From Selaginella moellendorffii (taxonomy: Eukaryota > Streptophyta > Lycopodiopsida > Selaginellales > Selaginellaceae), in assembly GCF_000143415.4 (NCBI RefSeq), contig NW_003314376.1:418288-482287 (forward strand): a DNA stretch of 64,000 nucleotides, in the 5' to 3' direction. Every line of letters begins with the position of its first letter. Within the stretch, counting starts at the first letter, position 1. The notes under the pieces are model-generated. The model searched no databases. It had not been told where the DNA came from and saw only the letters and a list, made by a program, of their open reading frames with translations. Of the stretch, positions 40,001 through 49,184 are shown in pieces. Position numbers and translations under genes: made by a program.

Positions 40001-40113
40001 CTTGCAACATTGTTCTAATGGAGCCCTCTTTCAAGAATTCATAAATCAAGCGCGGGAATTTCAAATTAATAGGGTTTATTTTTAGGGTTCTTCGCGAGGT
40101 CTTGGAAATGTGA
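40001..40113. promoter_or_regulatory. Compact bidirectional promoter region between two divergent PPR genes
   Basis: Only 113 bp lie between the two start codons (40000 minus, 40114 plus), so both promoters and 5' leaders must overlap here or extend into the opposite coding region. A TTAGGGTT-like element (ATTTTTAGGGTTCTTCGCG) is present at about 40078; similar telo-box motifs are common upstream of plant housekeeping genes. An ATGTGA mini-ORF precedes the plus-strand start. Confidence 0.55.
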
Positions 40114-41895
40114 ATGAGAAGGAGATGCGCGCTCTGCGCAAGGTCGGGCTGCCAGGTTAGTGCCGCAGTGGGCTTCCGCTTTGCCCAGATTCAAGGGATT
40201 TCCGCCCCTTCCCAGCACCAGGACGCTCTCACGATCTATCTCAGTGCTTTGCGAGGCTGTGGCGGAGCCAGGGATTTGGATTCTGGAAGGAAGATCCACG
40301 CTGATGCCGTGCAAGCCGGCGATGATTCCAACGTTTTCCTGGCGAACACTTTGATCAGCATGTATGGGAAATGCGGGAGTATGGCCGATGCTTACAGGGT
40401 GTTCCAAGGCATGGATCGTCCAGACGTGGTTTCCTGGTCGGCTCTGGTATTGGGTTTTGCCGAGAATGGCGAGGAAGAACAAGCGCTGGATCTTTTCTCG
40501 CAAATGGAGGAGTGGACGCCCAACTCTCAGACTTTTGTAGCTGCTGTCAAGGCGTGCTCGAATCTGGCATTCAAAGAATCCGGCAAGCTTGTCACCAGGA
40601 GGCCTGTGAAGATCGAGTCGCTGAAAAGAGGCATGGAAGTCCATTCGCGAGCCGCGAGAAGGGGCTACGTCCAAGACGATATCTTTGTAGCTGGAGCGCT
40701 GGTGGATTTCTACGCAAACTGTGGAAGCGTGCTGGATTCCAGGATGGTCTTGGATAGAACACGGTGTCACAACGCGGTGCTGTGGAATGCATTGGTTCTC
40801 GGGCTGGCGGAGAACGGGGAAGCCGAGCTAGCTCTGGAAGTTTTCTCGGCAATGCCGGGCTCTCTGGTGAACGCTCGAAGTTTTGTTGCTGCGCTCAAAG
40901 CCATGAGTTCGATAGCTGCGAAGCAAGTTGGCAAGGAAAAGATGGCGTGCCTAGAGAAGAGTCGGGAACTCCACGCTCGAGCAGCAAAGCTTGGCTACGA
41001 GTCGGACATTTATCTCGCAAACACTCTGGTGGATTTGTATGCCAAGTGTGGGAGCACGAGTGATGCTCGGGATGTTTTCGACAGGATGACGAGCCGGAGT
41101 GTGGTTTCTTGGGGGGCACTGGTTCTGGGATACGTCGAGACTGGCAACGCGACGCTGGCTCTCAAAACGTTGTCACGCATGCAAGACGAGGGATTTACAC
41201 CTTCGGCACTAGTTTTCGTGGCAGCGCTCAAGGCCTGCTGTGGAGTAACGTTGGAGCTCGGGAGAACGATCCATGGAAGCATTTGCAAAGGCGGTCTCGA
41301 GCAGGACTCGCTCGTCACCACCTCACTCATCGACTTATACAGCAAGTGTGGAAGCATGGACGACGCTCAGCGAGTTTTTGACGGCATCGCGGAGAGAGAC
41401 TTGGTTTGCTGGAACGCTCTCTCGACGGGATATAGCCGCCAGGGATTCACCACCCAGGTTTTCGAGCTCTTTTCTCAGATGCTGGAAGAAGGCTTGCAAC
41501 CAAACTCCGTGACTTTCCTCGCTGTTCTTACGGCTTGCAACCATGGTGGGCTCGTCAGCAAAGGAAGGAGATACTTTGACACCATGTCGAGCTCCAGGTT
41601 TGGGATTTCTCCCGGGATTGAGCATTACCACTCCGTGATCGATATTCTGGGCCGAGCAAACCTGCTGGAAGAGGCAGTGGCGATGGTGACGTGCATGCCT
41701 CACAAGCCCAATGCAGTAACTTGGAGAACAGTGATGAGCGCGTGTCACAAGTGGAAGAACGAGGCAGTGGCAAGGCTTGCGTTTGATGCCATCGTGGAGA
41801 TAGACGAGAGCGACGCTGCAAGCTACATGCTGATGGCCAATTCGCTCTATGAAAATCGTGACAAAGTTCCACTAGAACGGAGAACCGTGAGTTAG
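40114..41895 (+). CDS. PLS-class pentatricopeptide repeat protein, 593 aa, truncated E domain
   Basis: Single exon from ATG at 40114. The N-terminus MRRRCALCARSGCQVSAAVG is basic and could be a transit peptide. P/L/S triplets follow, with recurring LISMYGKCGSMADAYRVFQG and VVSWSALVLGFAENGEEEQA wording. Some L motifs contain extra residues (KLVTRRPVKIESLKRGMEVH), suggesting an insertion between motifs. After the last motif (HYHSVIDILGRANLLEEAVA) an E1-like segment ends VEIDESDAASYMLMANSLYE and the frame stops at TVS. No E+ or DYW. It may act in organelle RNA processing or recruit an editing deaminase. Confidence 0.9.
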   Translation: MRRRCALCARSGCQVSAAVGFRFAQIQGISAPSQHQDALTIYLSALRGCGGARDLDSGRKIHADAVQAGDDSNVFLANTLISMYGKCGSMADAYRVFQGMDRPDVVSWSALVLGFAENGEEEQALDLFSQMEEWTPNSQTFVAAVKACSNLAFKESGKLVTRRPVKIESLKRGMEVHSRAARRGYVQDDIFVAGALVDFYANCGSVLDSRMVLDRTRCHNAVLWNALVLGLAENGEAELALEVFSAMPGSLVNARSFVAALKAMSSIAAKQVGKEKMACLEKSRELHARAAKLGYESDIYLANTLVDLYAKCGSTSDARDVFDRMTSRSVVSWGALVLGYVETGNATLALKTLSRMQDEGFTPSALVFVAALKACCGVTLELGRTIHGSICKGGLEQDSLVTTSLIDLYSKCGSMDDAQRVFDGIAERDLVCWNALSTGYSRQGFTTQVFELFSQMLEEGLQPNSVTFLAVLTACNHGGLVSKGRRYFDTMSSSRFGISPGIEHYHSVIDILGRANLLEEAVAMVTCMPHKPNAVTWRTVMSACHKWKNEAVARLAFDAIVEIDESDAASYMLMANSLYENRDKVPLERRTVS

Positions 41896-42562
41896 CAGCT
41901 TACCGGGGATGGATCATTCATTCGTTTGGATTTGGATGATGGTTTCCAGGTAAGTTTTTCCTCGTTAGAGTTTGCATCTTGTTTCTGCTCACGCTTTTAA
42001 ACATTCTTTATTGTTTTTCAGGCGATCATGAAAGACGTGTAGCAATTTCGCTGGCGCGCCGGACAGGATATTTTGGAAAGACGCAGTCAACAAGCACAAA
42101 GACATGGTACGATAATGGTTTCAAATCGTCCTTTTTATCTGAGGTGCGCACTGCTCGATCAGACATGGGTCCCGAATGGAAGATCTGGTGCTCATACACG
42201 CAGTCACAAAAATTGGCTCCAGCGGCGTGTGCTTAGAAATTCCGAGAAGGAGAGGGACCCGTCCGGCAAGAAAATTCTTCTGGAAAGATCAAGGCATGGA
42301 TTTTGGTGGGATTTTCGCTTTTCATCAGCAGCGGCCGTGGACTTGAAGGAAGATCTTCCACCAGCGGAAAAGAAGGAAAGGAGAAAAATCAACCAATCAA
42401 TCATCCTGGTGGGTATTTAGCCGAGGAGGTGCGGTGATCGGTGCTCTAAGACAGCCGTAGTCTTGAGAAGCAAGTACACAGGACTGAGGAGAAGAGGACT
42501 CTCCTTTTTTATCTTCCGGAAGGAGAAGTAGCTCTTCTTCTTCCTCGTATGGACACAGGGAT
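41896..42562. other. Intergenic: PPR 3' flank and 5' region of the ATL gene
   Basis: Contains possible splice-like sequences (TTTCCAGGTAAG at about 41943; TTTTTCAGGCG at about 42015) that may be an intron in the 3' UTR of the PPR gene. No DYW or E+ coding sequence could be found here in any frame. The last 100 bp should be the leader of the ATL gene. Confidence 0.45.
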
Positions 42563-43351
42563 ATGGGATCTGCGGTGATGGTTTCTTCGTGGCTGATTTT
42601 TCTGGTTCTAGCTGCTACTTATCACAGCCATGGTGAGTTCCAGCACCTTGGAGGCGACGAGAAACCACACGTCAAGTTTGATGGATCTCCGGTGGCTCCC
42701 GAGCTCGATGATTCTTCGTCCAAGAGATCAAATGCAACTAGTCTGGCTTCCAGGGGCAGTGGTGGCGTCAATGTGCTAGCAGCTATGCTCGTCACGGCTT
42801 CCTCGGTCATGGTTTTTATGGCGTTTCGTCTCTCGGTATGCCGCCACTGCACTGGCTCGTCGCCAAACTCGAACGATCAGCTGGACAACGCTTTTGAGAC
42901 TTCGGTAGAGGATGGCCAGGAGGCTGTGGAGACAATGACGACGGATCTACGCGAAGGAAGTGATCGTCGTCTCAAGAAAGAAGATCTCGGTTTGGGACTC
43001 GACTCGATCGAGAAGTTTACAGTGCTGATGGACTACCAAAAGTTGATGGCGGAGAGGAAGATGGGCAATGCGGACAAGTGTAGCGTCTGCTTGTGCGAGT
43101 TTAAAGCCATCACCGGCGAGGAGGTCCGACTTCTTCCTTGGTGCAACCATTTCTTCCATCCCGACTGCATCGACCTTTGGCTCGTCTCGCACAAGTCGTG
43201 TCCGGTTTGTCGGGGGAGTGTGATCCCGCCTGGCAGCAGTTCCACTGGGACGATTCCTTCCAGGAACTTTGGAGTGGAACCGGAATCTCCGACGCTCGAA
43301 AATGGTGGTGGACAACACTTGGTGCTTCAAGTTGACAGAAATGTGGCTTGA
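42563..43351 (+). CDS. ATL-type RING-H2 E3 ubiquitin ligase, membrane bound, 262 aa
   Basis: Single exon. A cleavable or anchoring hydrophobic start ([18 protein letters not shown]) is followed by a second hydrophobic segment ([20 protein letters not shown], about residues 69-88), the ATL GLD-like motif [12 protein letters not shown], and a RING-H2 domain with all zinc ligands: CSVCLCEF ... [20 protein letters not shown] then CPVCR. The conserved proline before the third cysteine and the tryptophan after the sixth ligand are present, which is usual for E2 binding. ATL proteins ubiquitinate targets at membranes, often in stress and defence signalling; the target here is unknown. The C-terminal tail is Gly/Ser-rich and unstructured. 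Confidence 0.92.
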   Translation: MGSAVMVSSWLIFLVLAATYHSHGEFQHLGGDEKPHVKFDGSPVAPELDDSSSKRSNATSLASRGSGGVNVLAAMLVTASSVMVFMAFRLSVCRHCTGSSPNSNDQLDNAFETSVEDGQEAVETMTTDLREGSDRRLKKEDLGLGLDSIEKFTVLMDYQKLMAERKMGNADKCSVCLCEFKAITGEEVRLLPWCNHFFHPDCIDLWLVSHKSCPVCRGSVIPPGSSSTGTIPSRNFGVEPESPTLENGGGQHLVLQVDRNVA

Positions 43352-43803
43352 TTTCAAGTCGACATGTGGTTGCTGCCACGGAACAAAGAGGTAAAATGAA
43401 TATTTCGTGCCTGGAATCTTGACTGACGTTTTTTTTCTCTTCTTTGTTTCTTATCGTCTTTGTTCCTTGGCATGGCAGCTCCCAGTTGTCTTAAAAAGTC
43501 CGCATTCCACTCGCGACTCGAGGTATGCTAACAGGTGTACTCTTTCTACTTGTGAAGCAACGCTAAAAATTGCGTTTGCCTCTTCCTTTTTGTAGTGGAG
43601 AACCTCGGAAGCTATGATTTCCGATGACTGTTCCAAGAAGAATATGAGTTCCATATCCTCCACTATGAAGCAAATGGAGTACACAAGGATTAGCATAACG
43701 GGCACGCCCTATACTTTCGTCGCTTAAAAGCTTGAGGTTCGAGGAGAGTGCCAAAGTGATGAATCTATGAAGAAAGAGGCTAATTGAGCAGCAACCCACA
43801 CCA
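43352..43803. other. Intergenic between ATL and DUF1997 genes
   Basis: 3' UTR of the ATL gene and promoter of the DUF1997 gene. No further gene recognised. Confidence 0.45.
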
Positions 43804-44896
43804 ATGGCGGCGACCAAATTGTGGCTTCCAGCTCCAGCTCCAGCTTTCGGATTCTTCTACTCATCACTGGTACGTTTTCGTCTTTCTTCTTTGCTGGCAA
43901 GGGATGGAGTGGACTTTTTCTGTTTCATCTTTTTCTACTCTTTTCACTGTGTGTTTTAGCGACAGAGAAGAAATGTCTTCATCATGCGAGCAGCCGATGG
44001 GAAGGTTCGAAATGCAAAGCTTGCTGCGAAGCGGTGTTTGACGGTCCCGTTTCAAGATTCGTCCAGGCTCAATCAGTTTCTCTCGGAGCCCGCTGGAATG
44101 CAAATACTCATCAACACTAATGCTCTACAAAGCTATCAGAAACTCGACGACACCACCTACAGGTTTGCTATCCATATTCATGAATAGCTCTCAAGTTGTT
44201 TTTGTTCTTTTTCTTTTCTCGATCAGATGCTGCTTGCCAAAGCTCGACATTCTCAAGTTCGAGGTTGCTCCGATCGTGGATTTGTCCATCGACGTTAAGG
44301 ACGACGAGTGCTTGGTTAAGCTTCTCTCTTGCAAAGTTGAGGCCAAAGTTTTTTTTCTTTTTTCTTTTCGTTTCTCTTCGCAAGTTTGGGCCTGACATTT
44401 GTGAATTTGTTTTGTCTAGTTTGAAGGCTCGGAGCTTGTTGAGAAGCAGAACCAGCATTTCTCAGGTTTGTATGCGTAGCTACTAGCTCCTATGGACTGA
44501 AGGAAAGTTTGTCTTTATGTGTGGGTTTTTGCAGCTTCGATGATCAACCATTTAACTTGGGGCTTGGAAAAGCAGCTAAATGTCAACGTAGAGCTTAATG
44601 TGTCTCTCGAGGTGCGCTTGATGATATTCTCCATTGATCTAACTCTCTGTGTTTCTTTCAGGTGTATACGCTGCCCTTCACGCTTCTTCCATTGCAAGCC
44701 GTGGAAACTCCCGGTAGCATGTAAACTATCCTCTTCTCATGCAAAGATTTCAGACTAAATCTACGTGTTTGTGATTTTTTCCAGAGTTCTTCAGGCTATG
44801 GTGGACAGACTTGTTCCCATTTTCCTGGACCAACTTTTCGATGGTTACAGGAAATGGTGCTTGCAAGAGGTTCTCCAGCCCAAGCCAAGGCAATAA
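43804..44896 (+). CDS. DUF1997 family protein, probably plastid, 7 exons, 223 aa
   Basis: join(43804..43869,43960..44162,44227..44335,44420..44465,44535..44611,44662..44720,44785..44896); phases agree and the protein is continuous. The N-terminus (MAATKLWLPAPAPAFGFFYS) looks like a plastid transit peptide. The conserved body includes FLSEPAGMQILINTNALQSY, CLPKLDILKFEVAPIVDLSI, LLSCKFEGSELVEKQNQHFS, MINHLTWGLEKQLNVNVELN, VYTLPFTLLPLQAVETPGS and VLQAMVDRLVPIFLDQLFD. The family occurs in cyanobacteria and plants; no enzyme activity is established. The exon 3/4 junction was chosen so that SCK joins FEGS as in relatives; a later donor 12 nt downstream would add VEAK. Fragments of this gene's last exons recur at 57232-57556 and 60165-60235. 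Confidence 0.88.
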
Positions 44897-44964
44897 CAAA
44901 GAAAGAATCGTTCCACCAAAACAAAAGAAAAATAAAAGGTGATGCTCTTTGGCGAATGTAGTGA

Positions 44965-45545
44965 TATTCCATTGAGCTCTGCATTTCTCGGGAATCATGT
45001 CTTAGATCTGGAGAGAGCAGTGGTGCGAATCTCCAGCCAGGAGAGCTACCCAATTGCGTCCGATTACGCCCCTCTCCTCGACGAGGCCAGGTCCGTTTTC
45101 GACAAGACGGAGAGGAATCTCTTCTCGTCTCGCGCTTGCGGTGTACAGGGAGATGCTCCCCAGATCCATCCAGCCGATCGACAGCACCACGTCTGCTCGG
45201 CGCTGGGCGGATCACCATGTACTCCATCTCTGGTCAGAAGCTCAAGAGTGCTTTCTTTGCGGGTTGCAAGCGTTACAACATCGGTGGAACTAAAGAGCGA
45301 GAGTGCTTGCTTGCTATGCCCGTGCTGGGCATAAAAGAGATCATACGACGACGACGATATCTTTTCGGCGTGCAGCCACTTGGGACACATGAAGCACACT
45401 TCCTGTCGAGTGTGCACAACTTTGGCCAGCGGCCAACTTTGTGGTGATCTCCGATATGGGTGCCCTGGAGGCCCCGTGGAGGACGCTGCTTTAGTGCGTG
45501 CCCGAATCCCAGCAATCCCCAAAAAGAGCCGCGGATCGCATCAGC
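44965..45545 (+). pseudogene. Shuffled PPR pseudogene related to the gene at 60293
   Basis: Begins about 70 bp after the DUF1997 stop and follows the intact PPR gene at 60293-63061 in order, with large deletions. 44975-45090 matches the N-terminal region (CTGGAGAGAGCAGTGG, TCCGATTACGCCCCTCTCCT). 45085-45125 matches DEARSIFDKTPERNLFS coding sequence. 45130-45235 matches the following motifs. About 45240-45350 is inverted (its complement reads CCCAGCACGGGCATAGCAAG). 45365-45545 matches the last motifs (TTCGGCGTGCAGCCACT, GGCCAACTTTG, GTGGAGGACGCTGCTT). Frames are broken throughout and no product is expected. Confidence 0.85.
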
Positions 45546-46723
45546 CCCAGCATTGGTTTTTCTCTCCAGCATCTTCTCGTACAGGGACTAGTGCAAGACC
45601 AAACTCGCAAACTTATAGTCATCAAAGTAAGCAGGGAAATATGCCTGGGTCTGCAATTCATTCGCAAGGGAGCTGATCTTGTTGCTTTCATGGGCCCAGA
45701 CGTAACGTTCGAAAGTTATAGGTCTCATGCGGTGTGCGAGATCTATAACACCATAGATCGCACACCGGGGACGTGAGATTTTCATAACACTATAGAATCT
45801 TGCAAATCAGCATGGTGTATAAGCATCCCTTGTCTGGCTTTGAATGCGAGGCACCAGAGCAAGGGAATGCCTAGCAGCGAATGGAAATTAGAGCATTTGT
45901 AGCTGGGTATAAAGCTGGATTGGGCATCAATCGATCTACCTCAAATCATTAGCACTTGCTAATGCAGCCCTCGTTACTCTGATTGTTGGTGTATTTCAGA
46001 GATGGAGGCAGTATCTGTACACTTGGAGTTAGACAATTGGGAAGTACTGGTCTTTCTGGACTCCAAGAGAGATATATGAGCCTTTTTATCCATTCTAAGG
46101 ACTAGGTGTGAGCAAGAAATTCCAAAAGCACTGAAGCTACTCACGGATGAAATATTTCTCAAAGAGCCATGTACAAGATGAATAAGCAAGAATAGGAAAC
46201 ATGCCAATTCCAGGGTTCTGCTCTTAATGTCAGGAAATGGACTATGCAACATTTAAATTACAAACTTAACATACCTGGTGATCATTTAGTTCAGAAAAAA
46301 CTCTCTCAATTGAAAATATATGCAGTCTATCTGGCAGTGTATATTCTTAGAATATTCATTATTTTCTGAGGAAAAATTTCAATAGTGCATTAAAAAAATA
46401 TATATTATTGGCCCAACCCTAATTTTGATCAATAATCCAAAAATTATTGAATTCAAAATAGTGCTGTTTTCTTGGCAAACACTATATATGGTAACAATTT
46501 TTCAAAGGTCCTAAACACAATTTGAAAGTGCCCTAGTGCTGAAAAACACCATTTGGTAATGAAAAGCAATCAACTTATACACCATTTACAAGCACAATTA
46601 AGAGAAGATTCCCTATGGGGTAATTAATCATTCATCTGTACCACAATTCTATTGTGGATTGTAGGCATTTATGGATGAAGAATGCACTTATGGATGTTTA
46701 ATAAGTATGATTTTAATTTAGAT
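45546..46723. other. Intergenic with an inverted-copy motif
   Basis: The tract around 45687-45765 (TTTCATGGGCCCAGACGTAA, CGAAAGTTATAGG, GTGTGCGAG) recurs in inverted orientation at about 48690-48770. The function of this pair is unknown; they may be ends of a repeat element. No gene recognised. Confidence 0.4.
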
Positions 46724-46960
46724 TCATACCATTTGCTCTAATACTATATGTTAATACATTATATCTTTCTCCTATTACGCCAATTGAAAAAGGGGTCATT
46801 ATTTGATGAAAAAGCTCTTAATGGCTATTTTATCATAATATATTCCTTAAGGTTGTAAAACTTATAATGAGATTATATTTAAATCTCATTTCATAATCAT
46901 ATATGCTACAATTTGCTTATAGTGATTTTCATATTTTTGTGGCAAGAAGCATTATAAATC
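46724..46960 (-). repeat. Retroelement-like repeat, inverted relative to 25140-25290
   Basis: The minus strand reads TAAAATAGCCATTAAGAGCT and ATGAGATTTAAATAT in the same relation as the plus strand near 25150-25250, followed by ACCCCTTTTTTCAATT. Further on, AGTATTAGAGCAAATGGT could be a decayed tRNA-iMet primer-binding site. It is probably a remnant of the same element type that carries the 5S-like modules. Confidence 0.4.
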
Positions 46961-49184
46961 TCAGTTTATAATATCATGACCAACTTTGGAGAGACTTAGT
47001 GTTTAAGCTTGAATAACTCATTTGATTAAATTACATGATCTAATTGGAGCTTAATAGCATATCCTCCAAAAGTATAAATGATAATAATTGAGAATGCTAA
47101 CATGGTAAATGTTCCTTTAAATAAGGGATTTCCATAAAGGTTTTAGCATAGACTCTATAAACATCATAATCATGCAAAATGAGCAGTATATTACAATGCG
47201 ATAAAATATGTGGTGTGTATGAGAGAACTCTACCATGGAAGGTTGCTTGACTTAGTTCTGATTTGCAACATCGAGGCCCACGTGGGAAAAAGGAATGGAT
47301 GATGTGGGGAGACAGTATGAACTAAAAAGAATTCCTAAGTATAAAAGCCTCTCTATGATATTGCTATGATCCCTCATTGTCCTCGTGGCTCTGGCACACC
47401 ACCTTCTGTAGGATCTCCAGCTCCTAGTAGAGGTTGCTAGTGCTGGCAAATAGTACTCCATCTGCTTCAGCCTTGCTACCAGCTTGAGCATGCCTCACTG
47501 CACAGCCAGATCATCTCCTCGTTGCTCAGGGATAAAGATCTTTGCCTTGGTCACCACTACCGCGCTGCTTTTGATTTTTTATGCTATTGAGGCTACTTCC
47601 CAATCCTATCCCAAACAGCAATATAGTGATGATGCCTTGAATCATCCTCATTTTAGGCACACAGCTAGGGCTTTGCATTGAGCAGACAAAGAACATGTTT
47701 TCATACTTACAGATTTCTTTGGCTTGGCCATGCTGTTCATCAATTCCTTTTTGCCACATGAGCCTCTATGTTGCAAATCAGAACGAGTTTTAACATGAGG
47801 CATTATTGTGCTTGGTTGAGCACTCCATCTGCACAAGTATTAATAGGAGTAATGTGTTCCTGCTCCCTTTTCTGGTTTGTCCTTGGATATCCATAAGTAT
47901 GAAATGGATTTGGATTTAGCTCTCTCGTGCAGCCTGCACATATTCCTAACTGAGCTCTTCTGAGTTTCATACATGCCACACATCTTTGTTTTGCCTTAAG
48001 GCTCACATATCTCAGTGGCCACACCAGCTTGACCATCTGGAGGGAATGACAAATTTTGATTTAACAATTAACTGTTGTGAAAGCAAGAGTTATCCAGAAA
48101 GACAATTACTTCTTAGTTCTCTAACTCCATCTGTATGGGTGCTGGAAGTGCCCTCTAAGGCTGCATTAGCAACTGCATTAATGGTTTGAGCTAGATCAAT
48201 GATCATCACTCCTTCCTGCTTGTAAAGATTCATGAAGTAATTTCTTCTTCTTACTCTGACAGACGGTTTAGGAGCAGACAATGTTGGATATGCATTGGTT
48301 TGATATAGATCACTGTCCACCACCTTAAAATACTGATGAACAAATTTGTGATTTGGTGAAGCAAACAAAATCTCCCTGAAGCAAAGCTGCCTGCCTCACC
48401 CACATGGAAGCCAAATTCAGCTTTATACTCTGCTGTAAATGCTTTATTTCCACTTGCCCCTAGGTATTCCCTTCCCCTGACGCATTGCATTCAAAGCCAG
48501 AGGAGACAGAAAGGATATGTGATTTCATACCACAAAGAGACATTGTTTCCTGGGAAGCTTGATGGTTATATACACCATAGAAATTTGTATAAAGCCCAAG
48601 AACTTGAAGATTTTATGCAGACAGAATTTCTACACATGTGTGGACTTCAATGCCTGTAGCATATGCGGCATCTGGAGTTTTTGCTCGCACACCAGTCTCT
48701 TAGGACACAAGACCTTATGACCACCATAACTTTCAAAAATTATGTCTGGACCCATGAACTCTCTTGAATTCATGCAGTGCACTAAATCCATCATGCGAGG
48801 TTATTGTGCTTGGTTGAGTTTAACAACCAAAGCCACAAGCCTGTGAGAACTTGTATTGCTCCTCTCTCCAATTAGTTCTCTCCTCTACTCTGTTTTTTGG
48901 TGAAGTGGCTTTTGATTTGTCTTTGGGACATGGGGCTATGCAATTTAAGGGTTCTTTTATCCAGTTTTATGGCAATCTCCATGGCAGTGACAGATCTTTG
49001 AGTCAAGATGACAATTAACTTCTGTGTGGACAATGTGAATTTATCCAGAAAGACACTGGAAGTTGTATAACTCCACGTGCTGGTAGTACTAGCAGAATCT
49101 GAAATCCTATTGGTCAGGCTGTTTAATTGTCGATTTAATCTCACAGGCGGTCGTCGCGGACGGCTCTGAAACTAGTGATCAGAG
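46961..49184. other. Intergenic, unassigned frames
   Basis: Several frames of 60-92 codons occur on both strands (for example 47803-48036 and 48090-48368, minus). The first has two CxxC pairs (CVACMKLRRAQLGICAGC), but it is short, lacks neighbours of the same frame with plausible splice sites, and matches no family I recognise. I see no supportable gene. Confidence 0.4.

Noticed and set aside
41979-42236. DYW-like HERRVAISLA downstream of the PPR gene
   Set aside because: No CxxC, HxxxDG or DYW end follows in any frame, so this is probably 3' flank.
47803-48036. A zinc-finger protein (two CxxC pairs, minus strand)
   Set aside because: Short isolated frame in AT-rich DNA with no recognisable finger spacing and no companion exons.
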